Assembly (NCBI RefSeq): GCF_042651965.1
Contig: NZ_JBHSDY010000001.1
Coordinates: 248,001 to 312,000 of the forward strand
Length of the DNA: 64,000 bases
Reading direction: 5' to 3'
DNA from: Castellaniella hirudinis
GTDB taxonomy: Bacteria > Pseudomonadota > Gammaproteobacteria > Burkholderiales > Burkholderiaceae_B
In this document: one piece after another, positions 44,738-52,928 of the stretch
Layout of the letters: each line of letters opens with the position of its first letter
Position numbering within the stretch: the first letter of the stretch is position 1
Program-made: the position numbers and the translations under genes
Notes under the pieces: generated by a model
The model's database searches: none
The model's input: the letters and a program-made list of their open reading frames with translations, nothing else
What the model was told of the DNA's origin: nothing

Positions 44738-46300
44738 CTACTTCGTCATGTCGGCGACGTTGAACACGCGCTCCAGCATGGGATTGAAAACGAAGCCCTT
44801 GACGTTCGCCCCCAGCCCGGCCTGGTAGTTCTTCTGGTACAGATAGGCGTAGGCGGCGTCCTGCACGACCTGTGCCTGGACCTGCTTGTAGAGCGCCACG
44901 CGCTTGTCCTGGTCGCTGAGCGTGGCGGCCTCGCGCAGCCACTGGTCCACCTGGGGATTGGAATAGAAGGAACGGTTGCCCGCCAGACCCTTCTTGTCCG
45001 AATCGAACCAGTAGCTGGTGAACATGTAGGGATCGGCGAAGTCCGGGCTCCAGTTGCCGATGGAAATGTCGAAATTGCCTTGGCCCAGGTTTTCACGCAA
45101 GGTGGCATTGGCCAGCTTTTCGAGCTTGACCGGCACGCCGATCGCGGTCAGATTGGCCTGCACCGTCAGGGCGATGGGCTCCCAGGCAGGGTCCTGGGTG
45201 GAATAGCGCAGCAGCACCGGCGACTTCACCCCGCCGGCCTTTTCCACCAGCGCCTTGGCCGCCGCCACGTCCTGCTTGGGCTGGGGCAGATCGGCGTCAT
45301 ACCCCCACATGCCCTCGGGGATCGGACCGCGCATCTGCTTGGCCTGCCCCATCATGATGCCGTCCACGATGCCCTGGTAGTCCAGCGCGGCCACCACGGC
45401 GCGGCGCAGGTCCACATTTTCCATCGGACCCTTGGCGTTATTCAGGTACAGATAGGTCACCCGCAGCGACGGGAATTCCGCCACATGCACATCCTTGGCC
45501 TTCTGCAGGGCCTGGAGCTGATCCACCGGCAGTTCCTCGGCCACGTCCAGGTCGCCCTTTTGCAACTGCAGGCGGCGCGCGGACGATTCCGGCACGATCT
45601 TCACCACGAACTTGTCCAGCGTCGGCTTCTTCGAGCCCGCGTAATGCGGATTGCGTTCCAGCAGCAGCGACTGGCCCTTCTGCCAGGACACCAGTTGGTA
45701 GGGGCCGGAGCCCGCCGTATGGCCCGACAGCCAGGCATCCGCGTCGTCGCGCTGCATGGCCTTGGGGTTGACGATGGAGGCGCCATTGTTGGCCAGCGTG
45801 TAGAGGAACGGCGCGAACGGCTTTTGCAGCGTGAACTGCACGGTCTGCACGTCCAGCGCGTCGATCTTCATATCGGCGGGAAAGGCTTCGGACGGCCCCT
45901 GCTTCTTGGCCAGCAAGCGTTCGAAGGACAGCTTCACCGCCTGGGCGTCCACGGGGGCGCCGTCGGAAAATTGCTGGCCCTCGTTCAGCTTGAACGTCCA
46001 GACCAGATTGTCCGGCGAGGCCGACCAACTGGCCGCCAGATCGCCCTCGACCTCGGTCGAGCCCTTGCCGTCGACCTGCTTGTAGCGCATCAGGCGCTGA
46101 TAGGCCGGATAGGTGACCGTCCAGTCGTTGTTGTCGATCGTAATGGCCGGGTCCAGCGTCTGCGGGTCGGCCGGCTTGCCGATCACCAGCGTATCGGCCG
46201 GCGTCGCCGCCAGCGCCCCGCCCGCCAGAGCCCAGGCCCCCGCGCCCAGCACGGCCGCCATCAGGGTGCGGCGCATGCCTGTTCGAATGTCGAATTGCAT
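44738..46300 (-). CDS. ddpA: Dipeptide ABC transporter substrate-binding protein DdpA-like
   Basis: A 520-residue family 5 extracellular solute-binding protein. The signal peptide is MRRTLMAAVLGAGAWALAGG, cleaved near ALA. It has FKLNEGQQFSDGAPVDAQAVKLSFERL, GSGPYQLVSWQKGQSLLLERNPHYAG and DLDVAEELPVDQL. The start at 46300 follows AAAGGAGA. It lies directly downstream of ddpX, matching the E. coli ddpXABCDF order, so D-Ala-D-Ala or a related peptide is the likely ligand. Confidence 0.88.
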   Translation of the reverse strand: MQFDIRTGMRRTLMAAVLGAGAWALAGGALAATPADTLVIGKPADPQTLDPAITIDNNDWTVTYPAYQRLMRYKQVDGKGSTEVEGDLAASWSASPDNLVWTFKLNEGQQFSDGAPVDAQAVKLSFERLLAKKQGPSEAFPADMKIDALDVQTVQFTLQKPFAPFLYTLANNGASIVNPKAMQRDDADAWLSGHTAGSGPYQLVSWQKGQSLLLERNPHYAGSKKPTLDKFVVKIVPESSARRLQLQKGDLDVAEELPVDQLQALQKAKDVHVAEFPSLRVTYLYLNNAKGPMENVDLRRAVVAALDYQGIVDGIMMGQAKQMRGPIPEGMWGYDADLPQPKQDVAAAKALVEKAGGVKSPVLLRYSTQDPAWEPIALTVQANLTAIGVPVKLEKLANATLRENLGQGNFDISIGNWSPDFADPYMFTSYWFDSDKKGLAGNRSFYSNPQVDQWLREAATLSDQDKRVALYKQVQAQVVQDAAYAYLYQKNYQAGLGANVKGFVFNPMLERVFNVADMTK

Positions 46301-46319
46301 AGTGTCTCCTTTGGTTTTT

Positions 46320-46877
46320 TTAGTCCGCGACCACCCGGACCATATCGCTTTCCGGCAGTAAGGCATATTCCTGCGCATCGGGCAATTCGTAATGCCACCA
46401 TTCCGTCGGAATCGAGCGAAATCCGGCCTGCAGCATGATCCCCAGCAGCAAGTGCCGGTTGCGCTGCACGTCGGGCGGCAGATCATCGCGGTCGTGGTGC
46501 GACTGGTCGCGCATGTCGTCAAAGCCCGTGCCCATGTCCAGCAGCGCGCCATCGGCGTCCAGCAGGCTCACGTCCACCGCCACGCCCCGGGTGTGATTCG
46601 ACCCCAGGGAGGCATCCGCCACGTAGCGCGGATCAGGCAGCAGCCGCCAGAACACCGCCTGGGCCGCCGCCGGGCGATAGGCGTCGTACACGATCAGGCC
46701 CAGGCCCGCCCGCCGCGCCGCGCACACGGCCCGATGCAGGCAATCCGCCGCGACCGGCCGCAGGGCGCAATGGGCGCCGGCGGCATACACCGCCTGGCCG
46801 GTCAGGTTGTCGGGGGTGGCATAGGCCAGCGCAATCCGCAGGCCATCAGTTTCGGGAATTGCGATCAGGTCCGGCAT
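46320..46877 (-). CDS. ddpX: D-alanyl-D-alanine dipeptidase (VanX/DdpX family)
   Basis: A 185-residue zinc peptidase. Zinc ligands His95 and Asp102 are in SNHTRGVAVDVS and His162 in EWWHYEL; the catalytic base is Glu159, and Arg68 in DAYRP stabilises the transition state. It hydrolyses D-Ala-D-Ala, allowing reuse of the cell-wall dipeptide as a nutrient. There is no signal peptide, so it is cytosolic, as expected if the Ddp importer delivers the dipeptide. The start at 46877 gives the family length; a longer frame to 47063 runs into the neighbouring gene. Confidence 0.92.
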   Translation of the reverse strand: MPDLIAIPETDGLRIALAYATPDNLTGQAVYAAGAHCALRPVAADCLHRAVCAARRAGLGLIVYDAYRPAAAQAVFWRLLPDPRYVADASLGSNHTRGVAVDVSLLDADGALLDMGTGFDDMRDQSHHDRDDLPPDVQRNRHLLLGIMLQAGFRSIPTEWWHYELPDAQEYALLPESDMVRVVAD

Positions 46878-47028
46878 GTGTGTCCTGTCTGGTCGGACCG
46901 GCGTGAAGTCTGCTGCACCGGGGCGAGAACGAGAATGGGACAGACATTCTACCGAGACTCCAGCATAGTTCCACTGCCACGTCCGCCCTGCGGAGAGCTG
47001 GCGTGCAGCGTCGTGGCAGAGATTTCGG

Positions 47029-48012
47029 TCAATCCCGGAAGACGTCTTCCAGGGTTTCGGCATCCAGGATGTTCAGCAGCCAGACTTCCAAAGAAGGCGA
47101 CTTGGCCGAGTGGATCCGCTGCGTGGTGGCTTCATCCACTGCGCCGAAGCGACGCTCGATCAAGCGCAACAGCATATTGGCCTCGGTTTTAAGGCGTGTG
47201 ACACGCTCAATGGATGTAACGTATGCCATCTTGCCTTCCTCTGACAGGTCGGTGACCGCCTGCACATATTCCAGTTCCAGATCTTCAGGCAAGGCAATCA
47301 TCCAATCGACAAGATGAAGAACCTGCCCTGCGACGCCCGGTGCATAGCCATAACGCCGCAATCCCCGGACCAACTCGAACTTCGGCCCCAACCGGGTGCG
47401 TTTGTTGGGATGGTGATTAGCGTGCAACTGCGCCATGATCAGCACAGCAAACGGGTTGCGTGGCGCCAAAGACTCAAGCTCGTCCCAACGGCCCCGCCAG
47501 CCCTCCAATTCTACGACAGGAAAAGTGAATCGGACGCCTTGGCCCAAGTGCTCATCGGTGTAGATCAGTCGGTCACCTACGCCTTGGTTTTCCAGCAAGA
47601 TACCCAAACTGTAGATTGCCGGCGGCAAATCCAAATCTCGCTGCTGCATGATGCGTGTCTGGATGCGGTGCCGATATTCGTACATGCGCCAGGCAAAGCG
47701 ACGCAGTGCTTTGCGGCCCGATAGTCGGCCCTCGACCTCGATGTGGATCAACAACCAAGCGTCCGCGCCGTTGAGCAGACGCACCTGCACCAGCTTGTCT
47801 ACAAAGCGTCGCCCCTTCTTATAGGGGAAGGCAATGGCCTGCAATTCCTTGTCCAGGAACTGAGCCGGCACTGACCAGTCGATTTTTGTGTACACCCGCG
47901 AAGCCAAGAGCGCGATGGCCTGGGGGAAGAACCATTCGAGGCCGTTCTTCCAGGGGCTATCGTGGTCATCAGTGGTGACGGTAGCGGGTGGAGAAGTATT
48001 CCGGGCGGACAT
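47029..48012 (-). CDS. Rpn/DUF4351-type putative nuclease, intact copy
   Basis: A 327-residue protein. The N-terminal half resembles the Rpn (recombination-promoting nuclease, transposase_31-like) PD-(D/E)XK fold, with LLIHIEVEGR as the likely catalytic strand. The C-terminal ~60 residues (LRLIERRFGAVDEATTQRIHSA, SLEVWLLNILDAETLEDVF) are a DUF4351-like helical domain. The function of this family in the cell is poorly known; Rpn proteins can cut DNA and stimulate RecA-independent recombination. A near-copy lies at 49676-50486. Both have a conserved hairpin (GGGCTTCC...GGAAGCCC) just upstream of the start. Confidence 0.72.
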   Translation of the reverse strand: MSARNTSPPATVTTDDHDSPWKNGLEWFFPQAIALLASRVYTKIDWSVPAQFLDKELQAIAFPYKKGRRFVDKLVQVRLLNGADAWLLIHIEVEGRLSGRKALRRFAWRMYEYRHRIQTRIMQQRDLDLPPAIYSLGILLENQGVGDRLIYTDEHLGQGVRFTFPVVELEGWRGRWDELESLAPRNPFAVLIMAQLHANHHPNKRTRLGPKFELVRGLRRYGYAPGVAGQVLHLVDWMIALPEDLELEYVQAVTDLSEEGKMAYVTSIERVTRLKTEANMLLRLIERRFGAVDEATTQRIHSAKSPSLEVWLLNILDAETLEDVFRD

Positions 48013-48348
48013 CGTGGGGGCTTCCTGATACGGAAGCCCCCATTCTGTTCATACCTGTGACGTCCCGCCAGACTGGAATATACGGACGGACAAAACAGTC
48101 ATTGCCAAAGACTAAATGCCCGCGTTTCGGATTATTCAGTTCAGGGCCGATGCCAATGCTCCAGACCGTTTCCACTATTTACTCTGAGATACGCGCAAAA
48201 GGCATATCTTGCCTTGTCAGCCACGGAGCCCCCAAATGCCAGGCTTATACGATGACAAGGCTTTCCAAGCTTTCTGCACTGCCAAAAGCGAGGACAGCCC
48301 CCTCGCTTCCAACGGACCCAGTACCCGCTGAGGCGTGGAGGAAGCCCC
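48013..48348. other. Intergenic region with no gene seen
   Basis: No convincing reading frame on either strand. The left edge carries the stem GGGGGCTTCC/GGAAGCCCCC (about 48016-48040), shared with the second Rpn copy. A 9-bp inverted repeat GCCTTGTCA (48209-48217) / TGACAAGGC (48251-48259) lies further on. GC content drops in the middle, suggesting older insertion debris. Confidence 0.5.
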
Positions 48349-48678
48349 TCAGGTTTCGTCCTTCACCACCCCGTCCGGGCCGTTGACCTTGACCGACTCG
48401 ATGCCTTTGTCGCGGGCGGCCGTGGTGGTGTACATCTCGCTGGTGCCGATGATTTCGCCATTGGCGGCGACCAGCGTGAAATACGCCGACCCGTCCTTGG
48501 CCGCCAGGCGGCGGTAACGGGCATCATCCGCGGCGTTCTTGCGCACCGATTCGATGCCCTGCTGGGCAGAGGCCTTGGAGGCGTACCGCTGGCTGCTCAG
48601 AATCACCTGGTGATTGCCGGCCCTGAGGTTGAACATGAATTGTTCGCCACTGCGCTTGAGGATGTAATCGCCGCTCAT
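48349..48678 (-). CDS. YegP/DUF1508 family protein
   Basis: A 109-residue protein made of two tandem DUF1508 repeats. The first is FMFNLRAGNHQVILSSQRYASKASAQQGIESV, split around residue 30; the second is YFTLVAANGEIIGTSEMYTT with RDKGIESVK. Each forms a small beta-alpha unit. The cellular role of the YegP family is unknown. The start at 48678 follows GGAGACG. Confidence 0.92.
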   Translation of the reverse strand: MSGDYILKRSGEQFMFNLRAGNHQVILSSQRYASKASAQQGIESVRKNAADDARYRRLAAKDGSAYFTLVAANGEIIGTSEMYTTTAARDKGIESVKVNGPDGVVKDET

Positions 48679-48846
48679 GGATTCGTCTCCGGTTCTTGAT
48701 TTCCTGGTTTTCCGGGCGGGCGCGGACCGCGTCCGTCCTGGCCTGGACACTATATCGCACGCGGGTCCTGCCTCGAACCCTTGACGAGAACCTTATCGAA
48801 TTTTGACACTTCAAGCAGGCAGGCACGGACGCACGCCGGTGCCCGT

Positions 48847-49377
48847 CTATCTCAGCAGCCGCCGGACCCAATCGCCATGGCGGCGGATGTCCAACGCCAT
48901 GTCTGCCTCGGCGGCCAGTTGGAAACCAGAGAACTCGAACCCCGGCGCCACTGCGCAGCCCACCAGCACGAAGTCATCAGGGTGGACCAGCTCCGCCGCG
49001 AACCAGCAGCCGGCAGGCACCACCGCCTGGAACACCGCTCCGGCATGGCTCAGGGGGTCCCCCAGCCGATGCGTGATGCGTTCGCCGTCCGGCAGCAGCA
49101 CATGCAAGGCCAGCGGCCCGCCCGCATGGAAATACCAGGCCTCGTCCGCATCGATCCGATGCCAGGCCGAATACGCGCCCTGCGCCAGCAGGTAATAGAT
49201 GGACGTCCCGGCGCTGCGCGACGCCCCCTGGAACGGCACCTGCAAGCCGGAGCGGAAGATCTCGCGGTAATAGCCGCCTTCGGGGTGGGGCTGGAGATCC
49301 AGAGCCGCCACCAGCGCCCGCCAGGGTTCGGAATCGCCTGGGGGCGTGGCGCCCCCGGCCGGCTGGATGTCAGGCAC
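48847..49377 (-). CDS. DUF985-type cupin protein
   Basis: A 176-residue cupin of the DUF985 family. The start of the core is LQPHPEGGYYREIFRS, then SIYYLLAQGAYSAWHRIDADEAWYFHAG (cupin metal-site region), QAVVPAGCWFAAEL and VGCAVAPGFEFSGF. The substrate is unknown. The start overlaps the 3' end of the Pmp3-like gene by eight bases. Confidence 0.9.
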   Translation of the reverse strand: MPDIQPAGGATPPGDSEPWRALVAALDLQPHPEGGYYREIFRSGLQVPFQGASRSAGTSIYYLLAQGAYSAWHRIDADEAWYFHAGGPLALHVLLPDGERITHRLGDPLSHAGAVFQAVVPAGCWFAAELVHPDDFVLVGCAVAPGFEFSGFQLAAEADMALDIRRHGDWVRRLLR

Positions 49378-49564
49378 GGCCGCCCATCGCCTTCTCGATC
49401 TTTTTGTCGGTGTTGTACTGGCTGAGCGCGTAGACCGCCCAGATCGCCGCCGGAATCCAGCCGATCAGCGTGATCTGCAGGATCAGGCAAATGATCCCCG
49501 AAATGGGACGGCCGATGGTGAAGAAGGCCAGCCAGGGCAGCAGCAGGGCAATGAGCAGACGCAT
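49370..49564 (-). CDS. YqaE/Pmp3 family small membrane protein
   Basis: A 64-residue protein with two hydrophobic helices (LLIALLLPWLAFFTIGRP, IICLILQITLIGWIPAAIWA) and the Pmp3 tail WAVYALSQY. In other organisms such proteins influence membrane potential and salt tolerance. The start at 49564 was chosen because it gives the family length. Confidence 0.88.
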   Translation of the reverse strand: MRLLIALLLPWLAFFTIGRPISGIICLILQITLIGWIPAAIWAVYALSQYNTDKKIEKAMGGRA

Positions 49565-49675
49565 GTCGCGGGATCCGGTGATTAAGGGGTGGGGTATTTT
49601 ACGGGGAAGCGACCAGATGGCCGAGGCGTCTGGCCGAGTCCATCGATCAGGCGTCAAGTGCCAAGGCAGATACGA

Positions 49676-50486
49676 TCAGTCGCGGAAAACGTCTTCCAAG
49701 GTTTCCGCATCCAGGATGTTCAGCAACCAAGTCTCCAGCGCAGGGCACCGGGCAGATCGAACCCGTTGCGTAGTGGCCTCGTCCACCGGACCGAAGCGAC
49801 GTTCGATCTGGCGCAGCAGCGTATTGGCCTGTGTTTCGTCGCGGACGACGCGCTCAAGAGATGTCACATATGCCATCTTGTTTTCCTCTGTCAGAGCTCG
49901 AACTGCCTGCATGTATTCTGGTTCCAGATCGGTAGGCAGTGCAATCATCCAGTCGATCAGCCGATGGATCTGCACCGCAACATTGGGGCCATAACCGTAG
50001 CGCCGCAATCCCCGAACCAACTCGAACTTCGGCCTCAGCCGAGTACGTTTGTCGGGGTGGTGGTTGGCTTGCAATTGCGCCATGATCAGCACGGCAAACG
50101 GGTTGCTTGGGGCCAAGGCCTCCAGCTCGTCCCACCGGCCTCGCCAGCCTTCCAATTCTACGACAGGAAAAACGACGCAGCGCCTTGCGGCCCGGCAATC
50201 GGCCCTCGACCTCAATATGAATCAGCAGCCAGGCGTCCGCCCCGCTGCGCAGCCGCACTTGCACCAGCTTGTCCACGAAGCGCCGACCCTTCTTGCCGGG
50301 AAAGGCGATAGCCTGCAGTTCCTTGTCCAGGAACTGGGCCGGCACCGACCAGTCTATTTTTGCGTGCAGCCGTGAGGCCAGGAGCTCGATGGCCTGAGGG
50401 AAAAACCATTCAAGCCCACTCTTCCAGGGACTATCGTGATCATCCGTCGTGACGGCAGCAGGGGGAGACGTATTCCGGGCGGGCAT
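49676..50486 (-). pseudogene. Rpn/DUF4351-type gene, second copy, broken by internal deletion
   Basis: The N-terminal part (from 50486) matches the intact copy at 47029-48012 through EVEGRLPGRKALRRF. The text then continues in another frame with VFPVVELEGWRGRWDEL to the normal end TLEDVFRD. Aligning the DNA, the bases corresponding to about 47525-47697 of the intact copy are missing: about 173 bp, which is not a multiple of three. So roughly 58 residues and the reading frame are lost. Upstream hairpin and spacing are conserved, indicating duplication of the whole unit and later decay. Confidence 0.8.
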
Positions 50487-50623
50487 TGCGGGCTTCCTGA
50501 CAGGGAAGCCCTCATTCTGTTCATGCTCACCCTGCCCTGCTAGACGGGGATATACGAACGGATAAAAAAGCCATGGCTAACCATCCCCCTGGAGAACGTA
50601 TTCCGCCAGGAAGCGAACACCTT

Positions 50624-51001
50624 TCACTTCCTCAAATAGCTTTTCCTGCCACTATCCGAATAACAGTAGCGCCCGCCCCTGGGACCCGTGCAATAGGTGC
50701 CTGCACGGCACGAACATGCGGCCTCGGAAGAAGCAGCACCTGGCATCGGGGCTGCCGAACGGCCGGCCGGAGCGGGCGCGAAACCGCCGCCACTCGATGA
50801 AGCGCTGCACGAGCGCTTGCTGGCGCTGACCGAGCCGTCGTTGCACACAAAGGCTTCACCCTGGCAATGCGAGATTCCGCCTTTGCGGCCGCTGCAGGGT
50901 TTATTGGCAGCCTCGGCGGGCGGGTGGTTGAAGGCTGCACAGGCCAACAACAGGCCGAGAGAGACCGCCCGTCTCATGCAGGAAGCCACCCCTGCCGCCA
51001 T
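50624..51001 (-). CDS. Small Cys-rich secreted protein, unknown function
   Basis: A 125-residue protein from 51001 (GAGG upstream); an ATG at 50977 gives the cleaner signal peptide MRRAVSLGLLLACAAF, cleaved near AEA. The mature part has GRKGGISHCQGEAFVCNDGSVSASKRSC, shown here in shorter pieces as GRKGGISHC and CNDGSVSASKRSC, and a second Cys block CSCRAGTYC near the end. It is probably periplasmic and disulfide-bonded. The family is conserved in proteobacteria, but I know no function. Confidence 0.65.
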   Translation of the reverse strand: MAAGVASCMRRAVSLGLLLACAAFNHPPAEAANKPCSGRKGGISHCQGEAFVCNDGSVSASKRSCSASSSGGGFAPAPAGRSAAPMPGAASSEAACSCRAGTYCTGPRGGRYCYSDSGRKSYLRK

Positions 51002-51008
51002 GACGACC

Positions 51009-51356
51009 TCAGTCCTCCGCCTCATCCAAATGGAACTTGTGCATGATGCGATGCGCGATCGGCGCCAGCACGACGCCCAGGGTCGCCATCACCACCAGGC
51101 CGACGAAAAAGCCGTAGACGGCGGAAAAGATCTTGCCGCCGGATGTCTCGGGCATCACATAGGTGCCGATGCCGCCGATGACGAAGGCTGCGTTCATCAA
51201 GGCATCATGCCAGTTGTGGTCGCCAAAGAACTTGTGGCCAAACGCTCCCACCAGCAATGTGACGCTCACCAGCAGCAGGGCATAGCCGGCGTGCAGGATC
51301 AGGCGGCGGCGGAAATGCGCGGGATGCAGCAAAGGATCATTGCGGGATTCGTACAT
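51009..51356 (-). CDS. Small membrane protein resembling a degenerate two-helix K+ channel
   Basis: A 115-residue protein with two or three helices (LILHAGYALLLVSVTLLVGAF, and a second around FFVGLVVMATLGVVLAP). The segment between them, GGIGTYVMPETSGGKIFSAVYG, has the layout of a K+-channel pore plus the GKIF start of the inner helix, but the GYG filter is absent. The C-terminus is His-rich (HRIMHKFH). AAGGGGG precedes the ATG at 51356. Ion conduction is doubtful and the role is unknown. Confidence 0.7.
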   Translation of the reverse strand: MYESRNDPLLHPAHFRRRLILHAGYALLLVSVTLLVGAFGHKFFGDHNWHDALMNAAFVIGGIGTYVMPETSGGKIFSAVYGFFVGLVVMATLGVVLAPIAHRIMHKFHLDEAED

Positions 51357-51555
51357 GGGAAGCGCCCCCTTTTTATGGATCATGGACACGCCAAAACCAG
51401 GACGCCTCGCCCCCCAGAGGGCCGCCTGAATGAAATCAGGGACAGTCTACCCAATATCTTCCAGAACGTAAGCAACGCCGATCACGGCGCTCAGATCCGC
51501 TGCCTGGCATGATCATTTTCGTGCCGCCACGAAAATGATCGCCCCCCGCTTCCCT

Positions 51556-52866
51556 CTACCGCGCCCCCTCCCCCGTCAGCACGATCCTGACCGTCTTGAA
51601 CACGATCAGAATATCCAGCCACAGCGAGAAATGCTTGATGTAGTAGAAATCGTGCTGGATCTTGATCCGGGTCGCATCGGCGTCCCCGGCGTAACCTTGC
51701 ATCACCTGGGCCCAGCCGGTGATGCCGGGGCGCACGACATGGCGGTAGATGTAGAAGGGGATCTCGGCATCAAACTGATCCACGAACACACGCTGCTCGG
51801 GTCGAGGGCCGATCAGGCTCATGTCGCCTTTCAGCACATTCCATAGCTGGGGCAATTCGTCCAGGCGGGTCTTGCGGATGAAGGCGCCGACCCGGGTAAT
51901 GCGGTCGTCGTCATCGCTGGCCAGTCGGGCGCCGGCGGCTTCGGCATCGGTGCGCATGCTGCGGAATTTGTAGATACGGAAATCCCGATTACCCAGACCC
52001 ACACGGTTTTGCACGAACAAGGCCGGACCGGGGCTGTCCAGGCGGATCGCCAACGCCGTGAGCAGCATCACGGGCAGAACCACTGGCGCGACAAGCACGA
52101 CGCCCAGGATATCGATCAGGCGCTTGCAGACCGTATACAACGGCGACGGCAACAGGGTTCCGACCTCATTTTCCGACAGGTGATCGATCTGGACTCGCCC
52201 AGTCAAAGTCTCGCGCATCCGGCGCGCATGAAAGACGGGGATATGCGACAGGATGCACTGCGCCAAGAAGCGTTCCCACATCGGTCCCAGGTCTGGCGCC
52301 TCCAGGTCCGCCACGACGGCGTCATATCGAACCCCCTCCAGATCAGGGACGGACAAATGCCGGATTTGCAGGTTCCGGGTTGCATCAAGCCCATCGACCC
52401 TGCCGCTTGGCACCACCGCCAACTTCAGCTTGCGGTACCTGCTCCCCAGGAAATGACCGATATAGCACCAGCCCAAGGTAAGCAGGTAAGCCAGCGCCAG
52501 GATCGGTCGGGAATAGGGGCTACGACTGAAAAACAGCAGCGCAAACGACAACAGGAAGACGACGGTCACCACGGGCGCGATGTAGGCCATGACGACGCTA
52601 CCGGAGTAATGCCCCAGCCGCCGCAAGGCGAAGATGATGACCACAAAAGACAGCACCACGGCCAGCAGGGTGTTGACTCTGACCGGATCCATGGCACGCC
52701 AGAACGCCCCCCCCCAGCCCAGCAGTGCGGGAATCACCGCCACCACTAAGCAGCCGGCGATCACCTGAAACGGCCACCCCAGCAGCATGATCTCGTACCA
52801 GCGCGAGTGCCTTCTTTCGTAGGGGCCAGCGGGCACCTGCTGACGGCTAGGCTGCCGCTTATTCAT
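51556..52866 (-). CDS. Polyprenyl-phosphate sugar-1-phosphate transferase (WbaP/WcaJ type)
   Basis: A 436-residue protein with about four or five N-terminal helices and a central soluble region (LQIRHLSVPDLEGVRYDAVVADL). The catalytic bacterial sugar transferase domain follows one further helix: KRLIDILGVVLVAPVV, ALFVQNRVGLGNRDFRIYKFRSM, KTRLDELPQLWNVLKGDMSLIGPRPE split at GPRP, and RPGITGWAQV. It loads the first sugar phosphate on undecaprenyl phosphate. It is the last gene of the cluster. A shorter PglC-like transferase at the right edge may do the same job for another glycan. Confidence 0.92.
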   Translation of the reverse strand: MNKRQPSRQQVPAGPYERRHSRWYEIMLLGWPFQVIAGCLVVAVIPALLGWGGAFWRAMDPVRVNTLLAVVLSFVVIIFALRRLGHYSGSVVMAYIAPVVTVVFLLSFALLFFSRSPYSRPILALAYLLTLGWCYIGHFLGSRYRKLKLAVVPSGRVDGLDATRNLQIRHLSVPDLEGVRYDAVVADLEAPDLGPMWERFLAQCILSHIPVFHARRMRETLTGRVQIDHLSENEVGTLLPSPLYTVCKRLIDILGVVLVAPVVLPVMLLTALAIRLDSPGPALFVQNRVGLGNRDFRIYKFRSMRTDAEAAGARLASDDDDRITRVGAFIRKTRLDELPQLWNVLKGDMSLIGPRPEQRVFVDQFDAEIPFYIYRHVVRPGITGWAQVMQGYAGDADATRIKIQHDFYYIKHFSLWLDILIVFKTVRIVLTGEGAR

Positions 52867-52928
52867 GTGGGTCTCCAAATGTGCGGCAATTACCGTCCAC
52901 CAATGCCGGCCTTACGCCAGCTTGACCA

